This document shows, in pieces, positions 8,082 to 15,951 of a stretch of 25,108 nucleotides of DNA. Positions within the stretch are counted from its first letter, which is position 1. Every line of letters starts with the position of its first letter. Source of the stretch: Gammaproteobacteria bacterium (GTDB lineage: Bacteria > Pseudomonadota > Gammaproteobacteria > SZUA-152); NCBI GenBank assembly GCA_030617485.1, contig JAUWVK010000008.1, positions 1-25,108 of the forward strand, given 5' to 3'. Below the pieces are notes generated by a model that had not been told where the DNA came from, ran no database searches, and saw only the letters and a program-made list of their open reading frames with translations. The position numbers and the translations under genes were made by a program.

Positions 8082-9305
8082 ATGATGAATAGACTATCAA
8101 GATGGCAACAATTTCCCTGGCGGGAAAAAAACCGATTTCAATTGCTTGTTGATGGCGGTGAAATTTTCCCCGCTATGCTGGAAGCGATTGATTCCGCACA
8201 AACACAAATTCTACTAGAAATGTATCTTATTGAATCGGGCTCGGTAGCCGATTTGTTTATTGAGGCTTTGGCTGCAGCGGTCAAACGAGAAGTAAATGTC
8301 TATTTATTGCTTGATGATTACGGTGCACGTGGTTTTGAGCAGAAAGACAGGTTCCGGCTTGATGATGCAGGGGTTCACACCGTGTATTACAACCCTATCG
8401 GTTTCTGGAATCCTGTTCTTGTTTGGGGATGGCACCGTAGCATGCTGCGTGACCATCGGAAATTATTAGTGGTGGATGACCATGTTGCTTTCGTGGGCGG
8501 AATGGGAATCACTGATAACTTTGATAATACCCAGATTCCAGAAAATTACTGGCACGATGTGGCGGTGAAGGTAGAAGGCCTGGTTGTCGATGACTGGCTT
8601 GCAGTTTTTCAGAGCAACTGGAATACATGGGTACGAAAGCAGACTTCAGTAACTGTTGATCTGTTTTCAAATAAGGAGATATCACCCGATGATATTTCTC
8701 TTAACGAAAAGTCATCAGGGCAGGCAGGTCGTGTTGCCGCTGGGCGATATTTTGGTCGGTCGGAAATACAGCGCGCTTTTGTGAAACGGGTATTAAGTGC
8801 GGAGCATCATGTGTGGATGATGACCGCCTATTTTGTGCCTTTGGGTCGTCTTTTGCGCGCCTTACGGATAGCGGCGCGTCGGGGTGTGGATGTCAGGTTG
8901 CTGGTGCCTGGCCCAGAAACGGACCATCCCTCTGTACGTTATGCAGGACGCCGACACTTCTACCCCTTGTTGCGTGCCGGTGTGCGCATTTATGAATACC
9001 AGCCACGATTTATGCATGCCAAGGTGTTGCTGTGTGATGACTGGGTCTCTCTCGGCTCAAGTAATGTAGACCGGTGGAATCTGCGCTGGAATCTGGAAGG
9101 TAACCAGGAAATTGAGGACAGCCGCTTTACCCGTGATGTCCGTGAGCTATTTGAAAATGACTTTCAGGAATGTACGGAATGTTTATTGCAGAATTGGCGT
9201 TCGCGTTCGTTGTATCACCGTTGGCAGGAATGGTTTTGGGGGCGTATTGAAGGTGTGCTAGAAAAGTTCAGTGAGTGGTTGCGCAGATACAAGGACAAAT
9301 CGTGA
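8082..9305 (+). CDS. Cardiolipin synthase / phospholipase D family protein, ClsB-like
   Basis: 407 residues with two HKD phospholipase D motifs, HRKLLVVD (125-132, then GGMGITDN) and HAKVLLCD (312-319, then GSSNVDRWNLRWNLE), and intervening ClsB-type segments (MYLIESG, LLLDDYGARG, WHDVAVKVEG). Length matches ClsB (about 410) and there are no N-terminal transmembrane segments as in ClsA. The enzyme joins a phosphatidyl group to phosphatidylglycerol or a similar acceptor to make cardiolipin at the inner membrane. ATG at 8082 or 8085 are equally good starts; no clear ribosome site was seen. E. coli clsB has YbhP upstream; here a DsbC/G-like gene takes that place. Confidence 0.9.
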   Translation: MMNRLSRWQQFPWREKNRFQLLVDGGEIFPAMLEAIDSAQTQILLEMYLIESGSVADLFIEALAAAVKREVNVYLLLDDYGARGFEQKDRFRLDDAGVHTVYYNPIGFWNPVLVWGWHRSMLRDHRKLLVVDDHVAFVGGMGITDNFDNTQIPENYWHDVAVKVEGLVVDDWLAVFQSNWNTWVRKQTSVTVDLFSNKEISPDDISLNEKSSGQAGRVAAGRYFGRSEIQRAFVKRVLSAEHHVWMMTAYFVPLGRLLRALRIAARRGVDVRLLVPGPETDHPSVRYAGRRHFYPLLRAGVRIYEYQPRFMHAKVLLCDDWVSLGSSNVDRWNLRWNLEGNQEIEDSRFTRDVRELFENDFQECTECLLQNWRSRSLYHRWQEWFWGRIEGVLEKFSEWLRRYKDKS

Positions 9306-9378
9306 GGCCATTGTCATTAAGCCTGTTGTTTGAACCAGCAGCCAAAGTAGAAGATTGGAGGAATCCCTATATAACAAA

Positions 9379-9469
9379 AAATGATAGATATATAGGAATA
9401 TATCATTTCCAATGAATAAGAAGTGTTGCTAAATTTAACGCACTTCCAAACAAACCCCCTATTTGTTTG
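9379..9469. other. Cluster of three small hairpins in gene-poor gap
   Basis: Three inverted repeats follow one another: aaatgata (9379-9386) with tatcattt (9401-9408); gaagtg (9420-9425) with cacttc (9441-9446); and caaacaaa (9447-9454) with tttgtttg (9462-9469). They lie between the cardiolipin synthase stop and the terminator at 9476 in AT-rich DNA. They could belong to the 3' UTR or to a short RNA ending at that terminator; no promoter was identified. Confidence 0.35.
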
Positions 9470-9475
9470 AACCCC

Positions 9476-9510
9476 AGCCGCTATTCCTCCCCGGACAGCG
9501 GCTTTTTTTT
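9476..9510 (+). terminator. Rho-independent terminator
   Basis: agccgct (9476-9482) pairs perfectly with agcggct (9497-9503) over a 14-base loop and runs into eight T (9503-9510). It is the first convincing terminator after the rnd, DsbC/G-like and cls genes. Confidence 0.85.
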
Positions 9511-9526
9511 GCCCACGACTGCAGGG

Positions 9527-9640
9527 GCAAGGATTGTTCCAGACAATCCTCTTGCATTTCCACCATCCCTGGTGGTCATGCAGGAGTTAGAGCACCAAAA
9601 GTAGGCGCTTTTAGGCGATGCAGGAGCAATTGCCGAGGAC
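9527..9640. repeat. REP-like palindromic intergenic element
   Basis: A dense set of inverted and direct repeats: aggattgt (9530-9537) with acaatcct (9543-9550); ccacca (9560-9565) with tggtgg (9570-9575), loop tccc; the 9-mer atgcaggag at 9578-9586 and again at 9618-9626; and taggcg at 9602-9607 and 9612-9617. Its base composition is richer in G+C than the flanks. The plan (a CCAcc/TGGtgg palindrome followed by atgcaggag blocks) resembles dispersed intergenic repeats seen in marine gammaproteobacteria, but multiple copies cannot be shown from this window. Confidence 0.4.
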
Positions 9641-9678
9641 GCCCATAGCGACTGGTGTGAAGATTGTCTTTTAGTTCG

Positions 9679-9921
9679 CTACTTCGCCTGCGCCCCCAGC
9701 TGTTCGATAACCTTCTCCAGGGCATCCCGCTGTTGTTTGGGCAGTTTCACCCAGGCTATTCCTAGTTCAAACGCATCTTTGCTGAGTTTTTCCTGACCGG
9801 TAGGTGGTGGGTTTTTCCCGTTACCGCGAGGATTTGTGCCAGATTTATAGGCTTCGCCCTTGACTGATAATAGCCAGTTAGTCGCCCGTTTTTTAATTTT
9901 TACCGGTAACAGGATTATGTG
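9679..9921 (-). pseudogene. Start-less coding remnant, 80 codons, unrecognised
   Basis: An 80-codon minus-strand frame runs from an in-frame TAG (9922-9924) to a TAG stop at 9681-9679. It has protein-like character: basic N-terminal part (KIKKRATNWLLS), a Gly/Pro linker (GTNPRGNGKNPPPTG), then an amphipathic helix (LPKQQRDALEKVIEQL). No ATG, GTG or TTG lies in the first 60 codons, and no frame directly upstream continues it. It therefore looks like the 3' end of a broken gene, or a gene with a rare start. I do not recognise the family. It sits beside the REP-like element, in the largest gene-poor gap of the window (9306-9995), which suggests an old insertion or deletion. Confidence 0.4.
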
Positions 9922-9995
9922 CTAATTTTTCGTTTAGCTGTGAATGATTACAAGTGGAGGTTCGTCGTTATGCATCCTAAGGAGAGGAAGCCACA

Positions 9996-10244
9996 ATGCT
10001 AGAGATAAAGCCCAATTGCGAATGCTGTGATAAAGATCTTCCGCCTGAGTCAACAGAAGCTGTAATCTGTTCAATTGAATGTACATTTTGTAAGGATTGC
10101 TCGAAAACTATCCTGAAAAACCAATGCCCTAATTGCGGCGGTAACCTGGTGGAGCGTCCAATCCGATCGGGTCAGTGGCTGGTTAAATATCCGGCATCGA
10201 CCAATAGAGTGATAAATGAATCGGGATGTATGGCTACAGCATAA
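9996..10244 (+). CDS. DUF1272 small Cys-rich protein
   Basis: 82 residues. The start MLEIKPNCECCDKDLPPEST and the CSIECTFCKDCS and CPNCGGNLVERP blocks are the full pattern of DUF1272, a short cytoplasmic family of unknown function. Nine Cys in the first 47 residues (8, 10, 11, 25, 29, 32, 35, 44, 47) suggest bound zinc, probably as a treble-clef or zinc-ribbon fold. The C-terminal ~25 residues extend past the usual conserved part. A good ribosome site (aaggagagg, 9979-9987) precedes the ATG. It is followed after 15 bases by the VOC gene; the two are probably co-transcribed. Confidence 0.88.
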   Translation: MLEIKPNCECCDKDLPPESTEAVICSIECTFCKDCSKTILKNQCPNCGGNLVERPIRSGQWLVKYPASTNRVINESGCMATA

Positions 10245-10259
10245 ATTGGATAACAAATA

Positions 10260-10622
10260 ATGAAGGAACACGAAAAAATAAATTACGTTGAATTTCCGGC
10301 AAAAGATATTGGGGCTGCGAAGAGTTTTTTCTCAGATGTTTTTGGATGGTCGTTTGTGGACTACGGTCCTGAATATGCTGCCTTCTCAGATGAAGGGCTG
10401 GACGGCGGGTTTTTCAAATCTAATTTATCAATATCGACAGACAATGGCAGCGCGCTGCTTGTGTTCTACAGCAAAAAACTGGAGCAAACTCAGGCAAAAA
10501 TCGAGAATGCAGGTGGTTCTGTCATAAAGTCTATATTTTCATTTCCGGGTGGCCGTCGATTTCACTTTGGTGATCCCAATGGCAATGAATATGCAGTATG
10601 GTCAGATGTGGACGCACAGTGA
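10260..10622 (+). CDS. VOC-superfamily (glyoxalase-like) protein
   Basis: 120 residues, one complete pair of beta-alpha-beta-beta-beta modules of the vicinal oxygen chelate fold. Landmarks are INYVEFPAKDIGAAKSFFSD with VFGWSF at the N-terminus, a central LVFYSKKLEQT strand and helix, and FHFGDPNGNEYAVWSD at the C-terminus. The PNGNEYAVW ending is typical of the small stand-alone VOC proteins often annotated as glyoxalase or bleomycin-resistance type. Substrate cannot be told; metal ligands are not obvious beyond Glu near the ends. Cytoplasmic. It starts at ATG 10260 just after DUF1272. The gap 10623-10737 behind it has no recognisable gene. Confidence 0.85.
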   Translation: MKEHEKINYVEFPAKDIGAAKSFFSDVFGWSFVDYGPEYAAFSDEGLDGGFFKSNLSISTDNGSALLVFYSKKLEQTQAKIENAGGSVIKSIFSFPGGRRFHFGDPNGNEYAVWSDVDAQ

Positions 10623-10737
10623 TCCGCCCATGTGGTCCGGTGTACTCACGGGGCGAGCCAACAAGCGCTGAGCTCATCAATGTATCGTTGGCAATTAAAA
10701 GAAATGCAACGGATTGTGCATCTTCCTCACATAAAAC

Positions 10738-11541
10738 ATGAAAATGATTGATGCGATAAAATTCATTGTCGTCTCTCTATTGATCGTGCTACTAGCTGGC
10801 TGCGGTACGATGTCAACGGGGCGCGGTTGGGGTGAGGATGTTTCTATCCCAACCTGGGAACGCCTCAAAATTTCTGCGGTGAAAGCTGCGCGTGACCCAG
10901 AAACCTGGGTACCACTAGCTGGTGTATTGGTAGTTTCTGTTGGTGATCTGGACACAAAAATTTCAGACTGGGCGTCGCGCGAGACGCCGATTTTTGGTTC
11001 GCAAAATACGGCGACAAATACCAGTAATGAGTTGCGTGATGCACTGGAGGTATCTTTTGCTGTTACCGCGTTAGTAACACCATCGGGTGATAATGCGGAA
11101 GATTGGTTAACAAGCAAGTTTAAAGCTTTATTAGTGCAAGGATCAGCAGCGCATCTGGTGAGTGAGGCGACGACTATACTGAAAGAAGGGACTAACCGTA
11201 CTCGTCCCAATGGAGTAGATAATTATAGTTTTCCTTCCGGCCATAGTTCCCAGTCCCATATGTTGTCTACGTTAGCTTCACGTAATGTGAATGCTTTGCG
11301 GTTTTCGAGTAAAGCCAAAAGAGCTATGCGTATTAGCTTTAAAAGTCTGGCGGCAGGTACTGCATGGGCGCGTGTTGAGGCAAAAGCGCATTATCCATCG
11401 GATGTTTTGGCAGGTGCGGCATTGGCAAATTTTTTCAGCAGCTTTATTCATGATGCATTTATGGGGCTGGAGGAAGACACTTACGTTGGCTTAATGTATG
11501 ACCGTGAAGCAACAAGGTTGCATTTTTCTGCTAGATTTTAA
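10738..11541 (+). CDS. PAP2-family phosphatase lipoprotein
   Basis: 267 residues. A lipoprotein signal ends with LLAGC (18-22), so Cys22 would be acylated and the enzyme tethered on the periplasmic side or outer membrane. All three acid-phosphatase/PAP2 motifs are present: K149-x6-R156-P157, PSGH at 166-169, and R212-x5-H218-x3-D222 (the Ser that often precedes this Arg is Ala211). Unlike integral PAP2 lipid phosphatases it has no clear set of six membrane helices. It is likely to remove phosphate from a lipid or small phosphoester in the periplasm; the substrate is unknown. The start at 10738 has a poor ribosome site; ATG 10744 is an alternative. Confidence 0.85.
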   Translation: MKMIDAIKFIVVSLLIVLLAGCGTMSTGRGWGEDVSIPTWERLKISAVKAARDPETWVPLAGVLVVSVGDLDTKISDWASRETPIFGSQNTATNTSNELRDALEVSFAVTALVTPSGDNAEDWLTSKFKALLVQGSAAHLVSEATTILKEGTNRTRPNGVDNYSFPSGHSSQSHMLSTLASRNVNALRFSSKAKRAMRISFKSLAAGTAWARVEAKAHYPSDVLAGAALANFFSSFIHDAFMGLEEDTYVGLMYDREATRLHFSARF

Positions 11542-11742
11542 TTATTTTAAGATTATGGTCTCCTGTATATTAGGGCCTTCCAAAAATGGGGAGCGAGAGA
11601 AAGTCTACATTACATGTAAATATAACGCTTAAGAAGCGAAACTAAGTATGATTGAAAAAGTTTAAGTGTTGGGACGTGTTGAGACTCTGGGTATTCTCCC
11701 TTTTATACTTTAACGTTGGTGAAAAATATTGGGAGGGGTTGT

Positions 11743-12159
11743 ATGTATTCGCAAGATGAATTGCAAATCATCACCAATGGGCGTGGAAGTTATAATGTTA
11801 CTGAAGAAGTGCAGCGAGTGGTGGCAGCAAGTGGTGTCGATGTCGGCTTATGCCATGTTTTTTTGTCCCATACCAGCGCGTCGTTGATGTTGTGTGAGAA
11901 TGCGGATCCAACCGTGCGCCAGGATTTGGAGACTTTTCTGGCAAAGCTGATTCCTGATGGTGACCCCATGTTTAAACACCAGGATGAGGGTCCGGATGAC
12001 ATGTCGGCCCATCTTCGTACCATTTTGACGCACAGTGACTTAACGATTCCGGTTCGTGACGGTGTTTGTGCTCTGGGAACCTGGCAGGGAATTTTTGTGT
12101 GTGAGAACCGAACTCATGGTCATCAGCGTCGTTTGGTGGTGACAGTGCAGGGCGATTAA
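11743..12159 (+). CDS. YjbQ/UPF0047 family protein
   Basis: 138 residues from ATG 11743, which has a strong ribosome site (gggaggggt, 11730-11738); a TTG at 11716 in the same frame is less likely because the family is about 138 residues. Family landmarks are VFLSHTSASLMLCENADPTV, the EGPDDMSAHLRTIL block, and LGTWQGIFVCENRTHGHQRR. Members of this family (E. coli YjbQ) form a trimeric cytoplasmic fold and have been linked to thiamine-phosphate synthase side activity; the cellular role is unsettled. The intergenic region before it (11542-11742) has no clear element. It converges with the SDR gene, with 31 bases between stops. Confidence 0.92.
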   Translation: MYSQDELQIITNGRGSYNVTEEVQRVVAASGVDVGLCHVFLSHTSASLMLCENADPTVRQDLETFLAKLIPDGDPMFKHQDEGPDDMSAHLRTILTHSDLTIPVRDGVCALGTWQGIFVCENRTHGHQRRLVVTVQGD

Positions 12160-12190
12160 CTTGTTGCAGATATTGCCTGGCGAAGTTAGC

Positions 12191-13054
12191 TTAGCGATGT
12201 TCGCCGCGGGAAACACTTAATAATATTTTATCCAAAAATCTTGTGCTTAAAATCCTTTTTAAAATCCCAAATAAATATGTAGGCACAGTAACGTAATAAC
12301 GTGGTTTTGGTCGGCTGGATTCAAGCGCATGGGTAACTTTTTTGAGTACAGCTTCAGGAGGAAGAGTGAAGGGCGCTGTATCACCTTGTTTTTGTAACCG
12401 TTGTTCGATTTTCCGATAAATATCTCGATGGGCGCTGTGTTCGGCGTCGATATTTTTTTTATACGCTTCAAAGGCGTTAGCGCGAAAGCGGCTTTTGACT
12501 GGGCCAGGCTCTATCAGGGAGACATGAATATCAGTATCGGCCAGCTCCTGACGTAGCGTATCCGTGAGTCCCTCCAGGGCAAATTTGCTGGCATTGTAAG
12601 CGCCGCGGTAACACAGGGTGATTAACCCAAGCACAGAACTATTTTGAATAATTCGACCGAACCCCTGTTTGCGCATGATGGGCAGGATTTTATTGGTTAA
12701 TTCAACGGTACCAAAAAAATTGGTTTCAAACTGCTGACGTAATACATCTCTGCTGAGATCTTCTACAGCGCCTGGTTGTCCATATGATGCGTTGTTAAAC
12801 AAAGCGTAAATTGATCCGTTGCCCAATTGTAAGGTTTCGGCTATAGCATTATCTATTGAGGCGCTATCATCCAGATCAAGTTGAATACATTGCAAGCCTT
12901 CCTGACATAGTTTTCTAACATCGTCAGGGTTTCTTGCGCTAGCGATTACGTTATAGCCTCGTTTGCGCAAGCCGTGGGCCACACAATAGCCAATGCCGCT
13001 TGAGCAGCCGGTAATGAGTACAGGACGATCTTTGAATGAAGATGGAGAGTGCAA
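12191..13054 (-). CDS. Short-chain dehydrogenase/reductase (classical SDR)
   Basis: 287 residues. NAD(P)-binding loop TGCSSGIG at 15-22, structural NNAS at 87-90, catalytic Ser at 139/140 (QNSSVLG) and Tyr153/Lys157 (YNASK). The PGPVKSRF segment after the active site and a C-terminal extension with a hydrophobic, basic end (about 255-285) fit the group of classical SDRs with a membrane-leaning tail, such as those annotated as retinol/steroid-dehydrogenase-like. Substrate unknown. It begins 3 bases after the stop of the HD-GYP gene and is surely co-transcribed with it. Confidence 0.9.
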   Translation of the reverse strand: MHSPSSFKDRPVLITGCSSGIGYCVAHGLRKRGYNVIASARNPDDVRKLCQEGLQCIQLDLDDSASIDNAIAETLQLGNGSIYALFNNASYGQPGAVEDLSRDVLRQQFETNFFGTVELTNKILPIMRKQGFGRIIQNSSVLGLITLCYRGAYNASKFALEGLTDTLRQELADTDIHVSLIEPGPVKSRFRANAFEAYKKNIDAEHSAHRDIYRKIEQRLQKQGDTAPFTLPPEAVLKKVTHALESSRPKPRYYVTVPTYLFGILKRILSTRFLDKILLSVSRGEHR

Positions 13055-13057
13055 CGA

Positions 13058-14203
13058 TTAACCGAACCTGTCTTCTGAAAATTCTCGCTGGATGGTTTCC
13101 ACCTGTTCTTTGTTAGCGATAAGGGCGTCAACACATTCTCTGTCCAGTTGTCCTCCCGCGAGTCTTTGCAGCATGGCGTAGGAATCATGGTTGCTCCAGG
13201 CTTCTTTGTAGGGGCGTTTACTGGTGAGTGCATCAAAGACATCAGCAACTGCAACAATGCGCGCTTCCAGTGGGATTGCATCGCCAGATATCCCGTTAGG
13301 GTAACCTGTGCCATTGACCGCCTCGTGATGGTATTCAGCGATGTTGCGCAGGATATTGATGTTTTCAAAACTATCCAGGCCGTGATCCTGCAGCATGCTA
13401 TCGATAATCTCTCGGCCTTTATGGGCGTGAGTTTTCATGACGGTTGATTCGGCTTCTGAAAGTTTGCCGGGTTTTTGCAGGATATTATCTGCGATGGCAA
13501 TTTTCCCTAAGTCGTGAAGGGGTGAAAACAGAAATACATTTTCGATGTATTCATCGTCCAGGTCATGGTTGTCGGCAATATGCACAGCGATTAAGCGTGA
13601 ATAACGCGACATGCGATCAATGTGTGCACCGGTTTCGGTGTCACGATGATGGGTTATATCATGTGCCGTCTTAACAGTGGCAAGCATGGTGCGCACAGAA
13701 GTTTGTTCGTTGATGATTAACAGCGAGATAAGGTGACCAATCAGGTCGAAATAGTGCAGCGCATCATCGGTAAATACATTTTTTTGGTTTGAGTTGAAAA
13801 AAACAAAACCAAAAAATATATCGTTGACAAACATGGGCATGGTATAGCTGGATGCATAGCCTTGTTTGTTTAATTTTTGTGTGTGCTTCTGTGTTCCCTC
13901 GGCGAATATAGTAAGGTCATTCACTACGCGTGGTTTACGCTGTTCAATAATCTCCATTAATGAGGAGGCATTTGCTAATGGCGACTGGTAGTGTGTGAGA
14001 GGTTGTTCATCGTTGCCGCTACTGTGTACATAGGTTTTTAGCATGTCGGTTTTATGGTCGTAAATAGCGACCGCGATTCTGTCGACAAAGCTGAATTGCT
14101 TTTGAATTGTGCCGTGTACGCTTTTAAGCTTTTCGCCCAACGGGAGATTTTTGTTGAGTTCTTCTAATGTATCTTGATGGTCGAACATGTGATGCATTCT
14201 CAT
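13058..14203 (-). CDS. GAF plus HD-GYP cyclic-di-GMP phosphodiesterase
   Basis: 381 residues. Residues about 25-165 form a GAF-like sensor domain (VDRIAVAIYDH, YTMPMFVNDIFFGFVFFNS). From about 175 on is an HD-GYP domain with every key element: H181/D182, the H230-D231-x-G-K234 metal site, H260, and the YHHEAVNGTGYPNG signature (291-304) followed by RIVAVADVFDALTSKRPY. The signature is intact, so active hydrolysis of c-di-GMP to pGpG/GMP is expected. There are no transmembrane segments, so the GAF domain senses a cytoplasmic signal. There is no receiver domain. Divergent from the ECF sigma gene across 296 bases. ATGs at residues 3 and 6 are other possible starts. Confidence 0.93.
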   Translation of the reverse strand: MRMHHMFDHQDTLEELNKNLPLGEKLKSVHGTIQKQFSFVDRIAVAIYDHKTDMLKTYVHSSGNDEQPLTHYQSPLANASSLMEIIEQRKPRVVNDLTIFAEGTQKHTQKLNKQGYASSYTMPMFVNDIFFGFVFFNSNQKNVFTDDALHYFDLIGHLISLLIINEQTSVRTMLATVKTAHDITHHRDTETGAHIDRMSRYSRLIAVHIADNHDLDDEYIENVFLFSPLHDLGKIAIADNILQKPGKLSEAESTVMKTHAHKGREIIDSMLQDHGLDSFENINILRNIAEYHHEAVNGTGYPNGISGDAIPLEARIVAVADVFDALTSKRPYKEAWSNHDSYAMLQRLAGGQLDRECVDALIANKEQVETIQREFSEDRFG

Positions 14204-14346
14204 GATGTATGAATTACATACACTCTAGCGCCAAGTTTAGTTTAATGCCAACCTTACAAGGCTAAATCGGGTAGAGCTGGCGAGGTTATTAGTTGGAGCT
14301 ATTGGGCTATTTCCAGACTTTTTTGCCTGGGCATTGAGCGTGATGC

Positions 14347-14374
14347 GGAACTTTTCATGCCTGTTTGGCGTCTA
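14347..14374 (+). promoter_or_regulatory. ECF-type promoter upstream of the sigma gene (P1)
   Basis: GGAACT (14347-14352), 16 bases, then CGTCTA (14369-14374) matches the extracytoplasmic-function consensus (GGAAC, about 16 bp, CGTCTA) almost perfectly. It is 126 bases before the ATG of the ECF sigma factor, the position expected for autoregulation. The leader contains a 12-bp direct repeat (ttttctgctgtt at 14399-14410 and 14414-14425). Confidence 0.65.
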
Positions 14375-14499
14375 CTCAGATTAAACCATCAAAATGATTT
14401 TTCTGCTGTTTTCTTTTCTGCTGTTCATTGGCATGATTATTCAGGAGAACAATTATCCAAAGGCCTCTGTAATCTTTTGTTGTTATTATTGAAGTTGTT

Positions 14500-15039
14500 A
14501 TGAAAACCCTCCCATTTCCAGGCAAGGGGCCTGCTTCAACATTTGAGGCGCTGGTCCACCCCCACATTAATTACCTGTATCGTCTGGCATTCCGTTTTTG
14601 CGGTAATCAGGAAGATGCCGAAGATTTGGTTCAGGACCTGCTTATCAAGCTCTATCCCAAACGGGATGAACTGGAAAAAGTGGAGAAATTACGACCCTGG
14701 ATGACGACCTCGCTATACCGCATGTTTGTGGACGGTTATCGGAAAAAAGCTCGATCACCATTGGAGCTCATTGATGATGAAACAGCATTTTATGAAACTA
14801 CGGTATCTGACGATTTTACGCCAGATATGACGCTGGCTGAGGATCAACGAATAAACGAGATTCAGGCAGCATTTAATCGATTATCGGAAGATCACAGGGT
14901 ATTGCTGACCTTACATGATATTGAGGGATACCGGCTGGTTGAGTTGGAATCCATGCTGGATGTACCTGTGGGGACGCTTAAATCTCGCATTCATCGGGCC
15001 CGGGCCAGAATGCGAGATATGTTGGCTAGCGACTCCTAA
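14500..15039 (+). CDS. ECF-type RNA polymerase sigma factor
   Basis: 179 residues with the two ECF domains. Region 2 is about 18-85 (HINYLYRLAFRFCGNQEDAEDLVQDLLIKLY, then RPWMTTSLYRMFVDGYRK) and region 4 is about 125-175 (IQAAFNRLSEDHRVLLTLHDIEGYRLVELESML, then VPVGTLKSRIHRARARMRD). An acidic linker of ~35 residues joins them. It would direct RNA polymerase to GGAAC/CGT-type promoters; such sites occur just upstream of this gene and of the next gene. The anti-sigma gene follows after 138 bases, so the pair forms a standard sigma/anti-sigma switch. The signal is unknown. Confidence 0.94.
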   Translation: MKTLPFPGKGPASTFEALVHPHINYLYRLAFRFCGNQEDAEDLVQDLLIKLYPKRDELEKVEKLRPWMTTSLYRMFVDGYRKKARSPLELIDDETAFYETTVSDDFTPDMTLAEDQRINEIQAAFNRLSEDHRVLLTLHDIEGYRLVELESMLDVPVGTLKSRIHRARARMRDMLASDS

Positions 15040-15129
15040 AATCAGCTTTAACTATCCATCCTAAGCTTCACTCTCTGAAACCCGCTTGTGTTAAATTTCC
15101 CCGTTTGAAACCGGAAGTTGATATAAGAG

Positions 15130-15157
15130 GGAACCTTTTTCAGTGGCCAGCCGTGTT
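15130..15157 (+). promoter_or_regulatory. Second ECF-like promoter, upstream of the anti-sigma gene (P2)
   Basis: GGAACC (15130-15135), 16 bases, CGTGTT (15152-15157). Spacing is identical to P1 and five of six -35 bases are shared; the -10 is weaker (CGTGTT against CGTCTA). A start near 15163-15165 would leave a short leader of about 14 bases before ATG 15178, which still keeps part of the AGAGAG ribosome site (15166-15171). Confidence 0.45.
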
Positions 15158-15177
15158 ACTGAGCAAGAGAGTAAAAA

Positions 15178-15951
15178 ATGATCAATTGCACAGACTTCCA
15201 AAACACTATTGACGAATACTGCAGGGCTGACTTGAGCCCTGAGGTGGTGGCTGATTTTGATGCACACCTGGCATCCTGTTCAGAGTGCACCATGGAAGTA
15301 GATGCACATAATGATTTTCTGATGTCCCTTAAAGCTATGCCGGTTGTTGGGCCATCAGAGGGTTTTTCCATACGTGCCCTGCGTATTGCTGCGGAATCTG
15401 AGACTGTGGGGCATAATGTTGGTCACCATCACCGTCGTGGTTTTATGGTGGGATTTGGTAGTGCGGCAGTAGCAGCGCTGGCCTTATGGGTGGTGGTGGG
15501 TGTCTTTCCAGAACAAATGCCGGGTACTAATGGCAACAGCGAAATGGCGAAGGTCGAGGCAGTTACTGATGTTGAAACTAATGCGGATAATCGTATTCCC
15601 GAATTCTCCATTGCTCTAAATGAACAGCGTGATATCAAACTGGCATTTTTCTCTGCAGAAGATTTGAAGGGCGCCACTATCACCCTGCAGATGCCCGAAA
15701 ATGTTGCTCTGGTTGGTTATGAGGGGCAGCGTGAGCTGACCTGGAAAACCAATTTGGCCAAAGGTGATAACACACTTCGTTTACCCATTATTGCAACAAG
15801 TGTGGCAACCAGTGCAGTGGGTGGGCAACTGGTGGCGCATATTGAATACATGGGTAAAGTGAAAATTCTCAAGGTAAATCTGGCTGTTGGTGTTGCTAAT
15901 GATGCACCAGGCTTATCAGGCAGTACCGAAACAGAATTGCGAATTGTGTAA
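15178..15951 (+). CDS. Zinc-finger transmembrane anti-sigma factor
   Basis: 257 residues. The N-terminal ~50 residues are a zf-HC2 anti-sigma domain with the H30-x3-C34-x2-C37 motif (AHLASCSEC), which binds region 2/4 of the partner sigma in the cytoplasm. A His-rich stretch (HNVGHHHRR, 79-87) leads into one transmembrane helix (about 89-110). The periplasmic part (about 125-245) is predicted beta-rich (IKLAFFSAEDLKGATITLQM, LRLPIIATSV, AHIEYMGKVKILKVNLAV) and could be the sensing domain; it looks like an immunoglobulin- or cohesin-like fold, which is inference. Directly downstream of the ECF gene. No terminator separates it from the acidic repeat gene. Confidence 0.85.
   Translation: MINCTDFQNTIDEYCRADLSPEVVADFDAHLASCSECTMEVDAHNDFLMSLKAMPVVGPSEGFSIRALRIAAESETVGHNVGHHHRRGFMVGFGSAAVAALALWVVVGVFPEQMPGTNGNSEMAKVEAVTDVETNADNRIPEFSIALNEQRDIKLAFFSAEDLKGATITLQMPENVALVGYEGQRELTWKTNLAKGDNTLRLPIIATSVATSAVGGQLVAHIEYMGKVKILKVNLAVGVANDAPGLSGSTETELRIV

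Noticed and set aside
9463..9648. Plus-strand 61-residue frame beginning in the gap after the cardiolipin synthase gene
   Set aside because: It runs straight through the rho-independent terminator at 9476-9510 and the palindromic repeat, has no ribosome site and no protein-like pattern.
10623..10737. Gap between the VOC and PAP2 genes as a relic gene or RNA
   Set aside because: Some GC-rich stretches are present but no frame, hairpin with T-tract or conserved motif can be supported.
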